This document shows, one piece after another, positions 56,126 to 64,000 of a stretch of 64,000 bases of DNA (the stretch's first letter is position 1; every line of letters begins with the position of its first letter). Location of the stretch: NCBI GenBank assembly GCA_000702025.1, contig JNKJ01000014.1, positions 1 to 64,000 of the forward strand. Direction: 5' to 3'. The translations under genes were made by a program, and so were the position numbers. The DNA comes from Blautia schinkii DSM 10518. GTDB lineage: Bacteria; Bacillota; Clostridia; Lachnospirales; Lachnospiraceae. The notes beneath the pieces are model-generated. The model did no database searches and was not told the origin of the DNA. It saw nothing but the letters and a program-made list of their open reading frames with translations.

Positions 56126-57157
56126 TTATTCTTCTTTCATACCACCGCTATTCTCTTTCTCTGTCTTGCCAGTTTCCAACGCCTGATATTCCTGATTTAA
56201 TTCTCGCAGTAATTCTTCCTCACTTGGTAAATATAATTTATATTTTGAAGTAAAGATTTGTGTTTCATTTTCAGGCAACGTATACTTAACCACAGATTCA
56301 CTTTTATCCGCACATAATACAATGCCAATTGGTGGATTATCTCCTTCATTCATAAGCTCTCGTTCATAATAATGAACATACATCTGCATTTGTCCTAAAT
56401 CCTGATGTGTTAAATCCCCAACTTTTAAATCTATTAAGACAAAACATTTCAAAATGTAATTATAAAATACAAGGTCAATTCTAAAGTGACGTCCATCAAA
56501 CGTTATTCTTTTTTGCCTCGCGACAAACGAAAAACCTCTGCCAAGTTCCAAAAGAAATTTCTGCAAATGTGTAATCAACGCTTGCTCTAAATCACTTTCA
56601 TAAAAATCATCATTAGGTGTCAGCCCAAGAAATTCCAATACATACGGGTCATGAATAACATCTTCTGGTTTCTTCGCCGGCTCTAATGTCTGTATTTCCT
56701 CTGCAACTTGCCCTTTATTTTTACTAGATAATAACCTTTCATAAAAGAAGGAATTTATCTGACGCTCAAGTTGTCTGGTACTCCATTGGGATTTTACAGT
56801 TTCCTGCATATAAAATCCGCGTGCATTTTCATTTTCCACTCGCATCAGCAGCCGATAATGCGTCCAACTCAATTCGCTACGCAGTGCGTAGCTATTTGGA
56901 AATGTTAAATAAAACTGCCGCATATTTTTCAAGTTTGCAACGGTAAATCCTTTTCCAAAATCCTGAGTCATTTGCTTTGACAATTCTTTCAATAGGCCTG
57001 TTCCATACTCCGCCTTTTCATTCCCGCCCTGTTCTTCAATGATTGATTTCCCAATATTCCAATATGCTTCTACCATTGCAAAGTTGGCAGTTTGATAAAC
57101 TTTATTTCTTGCAGAAATCAAAATTTCCTTAATCTCATTATAAAATTCTTCATTCAT
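56126..57157 (-). CDS. DUF1016/YhcG-type PD-(D/E)XK nuclease-domain protein
   Basis: A 343-residue protein. The N-terminal DUF1016 helical region includes FAMVEAYWNIGKSIIEEQGG (DNA-binding-like), LLKELSKQMTQDFGKGFTV and LSWTHYRLLMRVEN. The C-terminal nuclease core reads HFRIDLVFYNYILKCFVLIDLKVG (RIDLVFY and VLIDLKVG; D...D-x-K), followed by DLGQMQMYVHYYERE. GGAGG lies 6 nt before the ATG. Family members are frequently linked to restriction-modification or defence loci. It is the first cargo gene in the divergent gap between surface genes 6 and 7. Confidence 0.9.
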   Translation of the reverse strand: MNEEFYNEIKEILISARNKVYQTANFAMVEAYWNIGKSIIEEQGGNEKAEYGTGLLKELSKQMTQDFGKGFTVANLKNMRQFYLTFPNSYALRSELSWTHYRLLMRVENENARGFYMQETVKSQWSTRQLERQINSFFYERLLSSKNKGQVAEEIQTLEPAKKPEDVIHDPYVLEFLGLTPNDDFYESDLEQALITHLQKFLLELGRGFSFVARQKRITFDGRHFRIDLVFYNYILKCFVLIDLKVGDLTHQDLGQMQMYVHYYERELMNEGDNPPIGIVLCADKSESVVKYTLPENETQIFTSKYKLYLPSEEELLRELNQEYQALETGKTEKENSGGMKEE

Positions 57158-57198
57158 AAAAGCCCTCCGATAATCTACACAAACCCTTGCCCTATGTT

Positions 57199-57601
57199 CT
57201 ACTTATACAAATCTTTTCTAAGTCGATTCACAAGTATATTAAATTGTTCCGCGTTTTTTAGCCGAATAAATTTTTCAACCTCTTCCACAAGTCTATCATC
57301 TTTAGAAATAAGCTTCAATTTAGGACCTGCCATTTTTAAATCATTTATATCATTAATTCTATTCTGATCATCAGTTAATTCCTGTATATCATATCTGGCA
57401 ACACCCAAAGAAAATTTTGCTTCAGCAGGAAAAAGCAAAATTTGTGCAAACACAATTATAGATTCATATACTCTTTTTTTCATCAAACATATACTTCTTC
57501 CTGTCTTGCATTGGCTGAAAGATAAATGTAGACAATATTAATGTTATCACCGAAGAGCCTAATATACTGATAATTATGGATATTACATTATCTATACTCA
57601 T
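57199..57601 (-). pseudogene. Small single-pass membrane protein, frameshifted in a poly-A tract
   Basis: From ATG 57601 (GGGAGG upstream) the frame reads MSIDNVISIIISILGSSV and TLILSTFIFQPMQDRKKYMF, then stops a few codons after a run of seven A (57474-57480). In the next frame it continues RVYESIIVFAQILLFPAEA to a stop at 57199. With six A the product would be one protein of about 133 residues: a membrane helix and a charged helical tail. An internal ATG could still yield the last 94 residues. Family not recognised. The run length makes slippage or sequencing error plausible. Confidence 0.6.
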
Positions 57602-57629
57602 TTTTCAATCCTCCCAATACTGTAATCCG

Positions 57630-57959
57630 TTATTCCCTCACCCGCACATCTTCCCATCGGATATCCTCCCCGTCAAAACGCAGCCAATAAAAATCGTCCC
57701 CATCAACACCGTGCGTAACCCGCACCATCTTCCAGGGGTCATACTCCGACACACCTAACTGTTTTAAAATTTCCCGTATATCAGCCCTGCCCTCCTCCAC
57801 ACACCTGCTTTTAATAAATTCATATATCCGTCTGCGGTGTACTGTATTCTCGAGGATATAGGGGAATCCCTTATGCTTTTGTAATTTTACCTTGTCCGTT
57901 TCTGGAAAAACCTCCACGTCCGCGACAATTTCATTTTTCCACATGATCTGAAATTTCAT
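57630..57959 (-). CDS. Small protein of unknown function
   Basis: A 109-residue soluble protein with GGGAGG about 7 nt before ATG 57959. It begins MKFQIMWKNEIVADVEVFPE, contains RRRIYEFIKSRCVEEGRAD, and ends with THGVDGDDFYWLRFDGEDI before a short acidic tail. The ending resembles small proteins found beside toxin-antitoxin-like genes, but I cannot assign a family. It precedes the frameshifted membrane protein by 28 nt on the same strand. Confidence 0.65.
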   Translation of the reverse strand: MKFQIMWKNEIVADVEVFPETDKVKLQKHKGFPYILENTVHRRRIYEFIKSRCVEEGRADIREILKQLGVSEYDPWKMVRVTHGVDGDDFYWLRFDGEDIRWEDVRVRE

Positions 57960-58265
57960 AGGCAATCCTCCCGGCAGTTGTTATACGTATAGTATACCAT
58001 TGTTTTGTGGCATTAAAAATATTTTTATGTACATTGAGCATATAACCTATGTACAGAGCAGGCACGGAATTTTTGTTTTCGGATAAGGCAAGATGGATAC
58101 CATATCAAGGTCACAAGTCAAATGAGGTGACATGCCTCCTCGTTCCATTGCTTACACAAACGAAACCGTAAAGCCGTATAAGACAGTGCCAAATCTACCC
58201 CCGGCATCTGGTATTCCCAACGCCTATCTGCTATAATGAAAATATCTTAAAAGGGGATCCTTTAT

Positions 58266-58328
58266 ACGGAATATAAGCCACTATCTATAGGCGCAGATGT
58301 TTTTAAAAAGTTGGTCCCTGCAAAATAG
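58266..58328 (+). pseudogene. N-terminal stub of an AAA-ATPase-like gene
   Basis: The plus-strand reading TEYKPLSIGADVFKKLVPAK-stop matches the family N-terminus (KPLPIGTDDFKKLISNG at 42192; KPLPIGIDDFKELRDNG at 61290). There is an AAAAGGGG upstream but no ATG, and the frame ends after 18 codons. It lies in a gene-free stretch (57960-58598). Confidence 0.6.
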
Positions 58329-58383
58329 GACATAAAAATCAACTAACGTCCCTGTACAGTAAACATCATTTGCAATATAATAT

Positions 58384-58437
58384 GCATAACCAATATAGCC
58401 TGCATAATCAATATATCCTGCAAGACCAATATAGTCT
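58384..58437. repeat. Three tandem 18-bp repeats
   Basis: Units at 58384, 58402 and 58420 share GCATAACCAATATAGCCT with 2-4 differences each. They directly follow the 42-nt fragment also found at 42477-42519. Confidence 0.75.
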
Positions 58438-58598
58438 GGCTAACATGGAGTAACAAATATGGTCAAACAAGCAAAACTTAAATTGACAGGAATGCGTGAG
58501 CAATGCCATGACAAGCGTAGCGCAGTGGCGTTTTTTAGACAGGATTAAAAAAAGTGAACTAAACATATCAATTAGTAACTGATAGGAGAGTACAAATA

Positions 58599-59050
58599 AT
58601 GCTTTTATACCATGGAAGTAATGTTGTTGTAAAACATCCGGAGATTTTACGGAATGGCTCTATAAGGATTTTGGATATGGATTTTACTGTACCAATCTTG
58701 AACGGCAAGCTAAAAGATGGGCTTTGACGAAACGGAAGCGGCATATCGTCAACCTTTATGAATATGACAGCAGCAGCAATCTTAAGATATGCAGGTTCAC
58801 CCATATGACGGATGAATGGCTGGAGTTTGTTGTAAAGTGCCGGGTGGGTGAGAGTCATGAGTTCGACATTGTTGAGGGTCCAATGGCGGATGATACTATC
58901 TGGGATTATATTGAGGATTTCATATCTGGGAATATATCAAGACCGGCTTTTTGGGAACTGGTCAGATTTAAATATCCCACACACCAGATGGTATTCTTCA
59001 CAGAAGCTGCCTTATCGGCCCTGAAATTTGAAGGGAGCTATGATATATGA
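58599..59050 (+). pseudogene. DUF3990 protein with an early frameshift
   Basis: From ATG 58599 (GGAGAG upstream) the frame reads MLLYHGSNVVVKHPEILRN, as DUF3990 proteins begin, then drifts to a stop at about 58725. In another frame, overlapping from about 58650, the family sequence resumes: YKDFGYGFYCTNLERQAKRW, then YEYDSSSNLKICRF to the stop at 59050. A one- or two-base change near 58650-58660 would restore a protein of about 150 residues. DUF3990 proteins look like ADP-ribosyltransferase-fold toxins (the YHGS and GFY segments); this is an inference. The stop overlaps the next gene's ATG. Confidence 0.7.
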
Positions 59051-59547
59051 TAAATAAATATTTCGAGGATGAAGAGATCACGAAAGACAATCTGTATTTC
59101 ATATGCTATATGATAGAAAGGGTTGCCAGACGCCTGCACCAGCATAACCGATATGTGGTGAACAGCCTGGATAAGGAGGAGTGGGTCCGGCTGATAAGCC
59201 TTGCGAATGTCCTGCACAGTGAAAATCCGGCAAAGACCGAAGTGGATTGGATCGAGCAGTATGACCTGAAACCAGGGATATTTGACATTGCGGATGTGGA
59301 CCATGACCTGGTAAATGAAATCCCCCGTGCGACGCAGTTGGGAAAGGTCTATATGCGGCTCATCCTGGACACCCTCCAGCCGGAAGAAGACTATGTTGAC
59401 GGGCTTATCCGCGTCTATAATGATGAGCTCTGTGATACGATAGATAATTATAACTGCAGCGCTTATTATGAGCCGTCGTATGTGATCGCACGCGCTTATG
59501 ATAAGGCGGTTTTTAATCGCTTCAGGGTGCGGCTGCCAGCCAGCTGA
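59047..59547 (+). CDS. Partner protein of the DUF3990 gene, possible antitoxin
   Basis: A 166-residue acidic helical protein starting at ATG 59047, which overlaps the DUF3990 stop by 4 nt (ATGA), so the two are translationally coupled. It begins MINKYFEDEEITKDNLYFIC and contains TKVDWIEQY-like (TEVDWIEQYDLKPGIFDIAD) and AYYEPSYVIARAYDKAVF segments. I do not know the family by name. Its position behind a toxin-like gene suggests an antitoxin or modulator role. Confidence 0.65.
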   Translation: MINKYFEDEEITKDNLYFICYMIERVARRLHQHNRYVVNSLDKEEWVRLISLANVLHSENPAKTEVDWIEQYDLKPGIFDIADVDHDLVNEIPRATQLGKVYMRLILDTLQPEEDYVDGLIRVYNDELCDTIDNYNCSAYYEPSYVIARAYDKAVFNRFRVRLPAS

Positions 59548-59606
59548 CCAAAACGGCCAAAACGGACTGGAGGGAACGCCTTTGGCTGCTGGCAATACCG
59601 GCCCTG

Positions 59607-61290
59607 TCACATTTTCTTTACAAGGCACTCTTTCAGGCAGAAACAGATCCCGTAGCAGGTAATCTCCTGGTAACCGTCATCCTTCAGGGATTCCTCATAT
59701 CCTTTCCTGGCAATCTGCCCCAATGCCTCATCACATCCCATCTCCATTTCTCTTAAGCTGGAGACTGCTTTCAGTTCCAGCACCAGTGCCCGGCCATGTA
59801 TGCTGAGAGGCCTCAGGGTGATGCCGGACCGTCCATAGTTAGAAGGGAAGTCTGACCTTACTATGTACGAGCCCATTCTTCTCAAAAGCTCCGTCAGGAA
59901 ATCATGGTAATATCTTTCTGCATAGTCGAAAAAACAGATTGTTTTCCGCAGTTCCAGGGAAATGCATGCAGCGATCCCATCGGTGTCCCCGCTTTTGAGC
60001 GACTCCAAAAGTGGTGTCAGATCCGCGGACTGAAGTTGATGGCTGGACCAACGCTCCACTGCCCTCTTATAGATGTAGAGTATTTCATAGTTTGGTATTG
60101 CGAACTTTGCACATTGCGTCCTCTCGTCTATGCGCCGTCCTGACTGGTTCAGATATCCGGTAAAAAACAGAAGGTTCCACAAGCTGTCCTGGTCGTCGTA
60201 AATATTTTCGTAACTGATGCTTTCACGCACAGATTTCTCAATGGTATGGCCTGCGATCAGCTCCTCAATATCGTCACGTGCATGGAACTCCCAATCTTCC
60301 ACAAACTTCTTTATGATATGATTGCTGCAGGATACTGCCCAGTAAGGCGATGGAAAAGCATCCGGGTAGTCGGCCAGTTCGCTCATGTACTTCAGGATGC
60401 TGCAGGGATTATATATTTCTTTACCCCCAAACAGATAGCCCCCCATACCAGCTGTAGGCTGTAGGGAGTGCGGCTTCCCTTCCATAACTGTAAAACAATG
60501 TCTCCGTTTCTTTTGGAGTGAAACCAAAATATTCTCCATAGTCTTCGCTTAAGATCGAATTTATCCTAAGGCCTTCCAGCCCGGCAAAGATAGGATGCTC
60601 CGCGCTCCCCAGACAGCCTGTGACCACAGCAAAATGCAGGCTGGGGTTATCTTTCAATGTGGCTTCGAACAGGGCGCGGATGAAGTCCTCCATCTGCCGG
60701 TAGAAACCATGTGAATATGCTTTGTCAAACGGTACATCGTATTCATCAAATAAAATGATGACTTTCCTATGATGATATCTTTCCAGGCATTTGGAGAGAA
60801 AAGCAACCGCACCTATATAATCGTCCACTCCACCTTTTCTTTCCCAGATTGTCTGAAAATGTCGCTTGCTGCTGGAATCCATGGATTCCAAAACATAGCT
60901 GTGCCTATCGAATTCCGCCGCCAGTTTATCTTCGACCATCATCAATGCCAGTTCCCACGAATATGGGCTTGCAAGCCTCAGGGAAAGGCTTATGACGGGA
61001 TACTTGCCGCATTGGCTGAGATAGCGGCTGCTTTCCTCCATGATCCGCAGACCATCGAACAGCTTCCGGTAAGCCCGGTTTTCCCCATCATTCCCGGTGT
61101 CCTCAAAAAAATAGCGGAGCATGCTCATGTTCAACGTCCTCCCGAAGGCCGTTGGGCGGGTAAAAAGATTTATCTTTCCGTGTTTGTCTATAAGTTCTTT
61201 AATAAGCATGGTTTTATCAACATAATAGTAGCCGTTGTCTCTCAGTTCTTTGAAGTCATCAATACCGATAGGCAATGGTTTTCCTCTCAT
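59607..61290 (-). pseudogene. AAA-ATPase-like/PDDEXK_9 gene, frameshifted and with a lost catalytic Asp
   Basis: Starts at ATG 61290 behind GGAGG (MRGKPLPIGIDDFKELRDNG). Walker A is degraded (FTRPTAFGRTLN, with Arg in place of the Lys of FGKT) and Walker B is VIILFDEYDVPFDKAY. The frame breaks in a run of six G on the coding strand (60439-60444): WYGG is followed by the wrong frame, while YLFGGKEIYNPCSILKYM continues in the other. Five G would restore it. In the nuclease core GRADIIL of the intact copy is GRSGITL here, so the Asp is gone, although LVLELKAVS remains. The shift, the Walker lysine and the Asp all indicate decay. Confidence 0.8.
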
Positions 61291-61620
61291 GGAAATAGAC
61301 CTCCTTGTTCTAAGATTTGTGTCCATTATATCAGATGGCAATGTGGTTTACCAGAATATAATACAGTTTTTTTAATGACAGAAGATTATACGGGTTTCTC
61401 CGATAATCGCGTCGTATCAATAAGCATACGCATGCTTTCGCGCACAAGGTATGGAAAACGGTGCAGAGAACTTAGGTATATTTATTTGAAACCTGCCCAC
61501 AAAGCATGTGATATATGTTTATTTGTCATGATATCATCATTAAAAGGTAATTAAAAGTTTGGAAGTGACAATCCATATGGAAAACTCCGGCACTTACTGG
61601 CTATTTATCAACAGAAATAC
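61291..61620. other. Gene-free stretch before surface gene 7
   Basis: It holds the divergent promoters of the AAA/PDDEXK_9 relic and of surface gene 7. The TATCAGATGGCAATGTGG segment near 61330 recurs in diverged form at 30100. The AGATATAAATC box is absent. Confidence 0.4.
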
Positions 61621-61652
61621 AACCCCTCCATCACCCAAAGGGGAACTATAAC
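61621..61652 (+). promoter_or_regulatory. Conserved leader hairpin of surface gene 7
   Basis: The 32-nt leader with one loop change (CCATCACCC); CCCCT/AGGGG arms intact. Confidence 0.75.
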
Positions 61653-64000
61653 ATGACGAAACTTAAAAACACAAAGAAGGGCATGGCGAAAAAAGCGCTG
61701 AGCATCTCACTCGTCGCAGCAATGCTGGCTACTTCTAATGTTCCGGTTTGGGCTGCGGAAGACATTTTTACAGACAGCAGTGCAGAGATTTTCTCTGACA
61801 TGCAAAACGCACCAGCAGAAACAGATTTTATTGAGGAGGCCGGAGAAGAAGATTTACTGAGGGCCGTACCCAACAATGTAACTTATGCTTTCAAGCAAAA
61901 CGGACAGACAGTATTCAATGAAGCTGTCATTAAAGACGGCACCCTTACTGTTGAAGCCACACTTGACGAAGCAATAGGAGGAAATGAAGAAGCAACAATC
62001 TATCTTATAGACAGTGCTGATGATGTTGCAGGAGCAACTGCATTTCCTACTGCCAAGGCAACAAATACCTTTACTTCAGGTAATGTTGTATCTGTGTCTT
62101 ACACCTTAAAGGAAAACGAAGCAGGAAAAATCTTTAGAGCAATTGTAGTGCACAACGATAAGACTAATAGAACAATAACAAGACTTGGTGATGTTGCAGA
62201 TATTAACGTTGTAGAAAGCGCTACTGTTATTACCGGTACCCCCACTATTGATGCTGGAGGCACAGACAACATATCTTTAGGAACCGTACTGACTGCCAAG
62301 ACAGACGATATGGGACCTGAAGGAACTGCATTCAAATATCAGTGGCAGGTAACTGATGCTGACGGTAACTGGACAAACATTAATGGAGCCACCGCACAGG
62401 CTTATAGAATTGCTGACAGCGGTTATTATGGTCATCAGATAAGAGTAGCTGTATATTCTGGTATTGCTTACGAAGAGACAAAAGCCAGATTCTCCGCTTC
62501 TGTCACCGTAGGCCCAAGAGAATTAACGCCTAATGCAAATGGCAAAATTAATGTCAACGGTACTGTTACACAGATTCAGGTGAATGCCGGAAACGATAAT
62601 AAACAAAAGGTTTTCAGTGCGGAAAATACACAAAACGAATTGACAGATAAGGATATTACCGTCACCTATACAAACTTAGCAGGACAAGATGTAGCACTTA
62701 CTTATGGAGTTGACTATACTGTTACTTACAGCCAGTTATACCATCTTGGTGAGGTTATTGTAACAGTTAATATCCTTCCTACCGCTAAAACAGATTATAC
62801 CAAAGACACCTATACTGCTGATGAATTAAATTATACCTTGGTCCCAGGTATAGATCTTGATGGGTATCAGATTAATTACAATGCAGCCAAGACTTATGAA
62901 TATACCGGACAGAAAATCACCCCTGAGGTATCCAGTGTTACTTATGTGGATTCTCAAGGCAAAAATGTTACACTTCCAGCAAGTGACTACACCACCCAGG
63001 AAATCGGTCCAAACGCAGGTAATTACCCGCTTAGTGTTTACGTGAAAGACAGAGGGCTGGTATATGTTGGTAATAACGGCGCAGTTGATAATAATGCTGT
63101 TACAGTGACTAAAAAATCAATGGCTAGCCATGATGCAGATTTCGTAGTGGAGATTCCTGAGCAGATTTGGAAGGCTGATGCCGCTGATGTAGAGGCAAAT
63201 ACAGTAAAGAACGCACCTATCAAGATGTATGATACTGCAGCTGACCCCAATAAGATTAATGACTTATTAGCTTCCGGGCAATTTAATATTAATGTTGTAA
63301 ACTGGTCAGATTCATCTATCAAAAAATCAATCCGGTTTACTGCTCGCGCTAATGCCACTAATTATGCGGGATCCATTATACGCGACGGAGAAGAAACAAA
63401 GAGCAACATTAACGAGTTTAAGGCTGCCTTCCTTAACGCCCTTGCACCTGGAAACAACCTGATTTACAATGGTGCCCAGCAGGATTATCTCCATACACTC
63501 CTCTACAGCGGTGGTAATTATGGAAAAATCACACTGAACGGAACACAACTTTTCCTAAACAGAGATTTTACATATAAAATCACTCAGGGTGGGACAAACG
63601 CAGGCGATGTATCTTATACCATTACAGGCGCAGGTGTTTATGCTGGCACAGAAATGATATTAAGCAATGCTTATAAGATTCAGCCGGCTGTATTTTCTAA
63701 TAATGCCATGGTAGCTGATAACCGAGATAATAATAATGTCATCGAGGTTCCATTCAATCCGTCATTAGGGGATAAGGGAGCTGATATCCGTAATTATGAA
63801 ATCCTTGGGAAAGACGTTTATAAAGCATGGATGGTTGGTACAAACTATAACTTAACCCTCGATAAGGATTTCTGGCTTGATAGCATAGGAATCGGCACTA
63901 ATGCAATTATGTGGACACCGACTGTAGCTGAGAACAAAGTTGCCGGACACGGAAAGAATGAAAATTTCCGTCAGGATAATGCAGCTACCACTAATCGAAC
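61653..64000 (+). CDS. Giant secreted repeat protein 7, 5' part (runs off the window)
   Basis: Open from the shared ATG at 61653 to the window edge, at least 782 codons. The signal peptide is the family one and identical in DNA for 107 nt, but from codon 36 the sequence departs quickly (EDIFTDSSAEIFSDMQNAPA). The N-terminal part contains an Ig-like domain not seen in the others (FKYQWQVTDADGNWTNINGA), then YxG-type repeats (YEYTGQKITPEVSSVTYVD, LIYNGAQQDYLHTLL). It is the most divergent member in the visible part; whether it carries the common Fn3-like C-terminus lies beyond the window. Confidence 0.83.
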   Translation, partial: MTKLKNTKKGMAKKALSISLVAAMLATSNVPVWAAEDIFTDSSAEIFSDMQNAPAETDFIEEAGEEDLLRAVPNNVTYAFKQNGQTVFNEAVIKDGTLTVEATLDEAIGGNEEATIYLIDSADDVAGATAFPTAKATNTFTSGNVVSVSYTLKENEAGKIFRAIVVHNDKTNRTITRLGDVADINVVESATVITGTPTIDAGGTDNISLGTVLTAKTDDMGPEGTAFKYQWQVTDADGNWTNINGATAQAYRIADSGYYGHQIRVAVYSGIAYEETKARFSASVTVGPRELTPNANGKINVNGTVTQIQVNAGNDNKQKVFSAENTQNELTDKDITVTYTNLAGQDVALTYGVDYTVTYSQLYHLGEVIVTVNILPTAKTDYTKDTYTADELNYTLVPGIDLDGYQINYNAAKTYEYTGQKITPEVSSVTYVDSQGKNVTLPASDYTTQEIGPNAGNYPLSVYVKDRGLVYVGNNGAVDNNAVTVTKKSMASHDADFVVEIPEQIWKADAADVEANTVKNAPIKMYDTAADPNKINDLLASGQFNINVVNWSDSSIKKSIRFTARANATNYAGSIIRDGEETKSNINEFKAAFLNALAPGNNLIYNGAQQDYLHTLLYSGGNYGKITLNGTQLFLNRDFTYKITQGGTNAGDVSYTITGAGVYAGTEMILSNAYKIQPAVFSNNAMVADNRDNNNVIEVPFNPSLGDKGADIRNYEILGKDVYKAWMVGTNYNLTLDKDFWLDSIGIGTNAIMWTPTVAENKVAGHGKNENFRQDNAATTNR

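Overview
The window reads like the chromosome of an endospore-forming, Gram-positive Clostridia member, most likely Lachnospiraceae. Support comes from spore genes (gerA-type receptor genes, sipL-like, spmA, spmB, a collagen-like exosporium-type protein), strong GGAGG ribosome sites, a moderate to low GC content, and accessory families common in gut Lachnospiraceae (AAA ATPase/DUF4143, AAA-ATPase-like/PDDEXK_9, RhuM, DUF1016). The family assignment is an inference. No rRNA, tRNA or CRISPR array was seen.

Positions 1-19.9 kb are mostly ordinary chromosome, nearly all on the minus strand: a truncated IS110 transposase, a PLP-dependent amino-acid decarboxylase, a germinant-receptor operon in which the permease and lipoprotein subunits are fused, a GntR/FadR regulator, ispE, a SipL-like spore-coat morphogenetic protein, a PrcB-type lipoprotein, an acyltransferase (plus strand), a collagen-like protein with a neighbouring glycosyltransferase, spmB and spmA separated by an unknown gene, an AAA/DUF4143 ATPase preceded by five 32-bp repeats, a GH25 lysozyme with LysM and SH3 domains, and a large serine recombinase.

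Positions 20.2-64 kb hold an accessory island built around seven giant secreted paralogues (about 1280-1390 aa; the seventh runs off the window). Their orientation alternates strictly: + - + - + - +. All seven share one 32-nt leader with a hairpin over the ribosome-binding site, the first 107 coding nucleotides, and an acidic segment after the signal peptide. The six complete copies also share two C-terminal Fn3-like domains and a 3' motif just before the terminator. The middle of each protein is variable and rich in YxG-type Ig-like/MBG-like repeats. This layout suggests a recombining surface-antigen repertoire. The gaps between members (except the first convergent pair) carry cargo: a RhuM gene, AAA/DUF4143 and AAA/PDDEXK_9 genes, a DUF1016 nuclease, a frameshifted DUF3990 gene and its partner, plus several decayed fragments of the same families.

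The most interesting cargo lies between surface genes 5 and 6. It is a two-gene operon of an 1108-aa multidomain protein with nucleoside-deoxyribosyltransferase/TIR-like Rossmann segments (one with an intact Glu, one degenerate) and a 290-aa protein with two membrane helices followed by a macro-like domain. The second protein resembles the TM-macro effector of type II Thoeris anti-phage systems, but no ordinary TIR gene is present. The operon may therefore be a Thoeris-like defence system with an unusual signal-producing or sensing protein.
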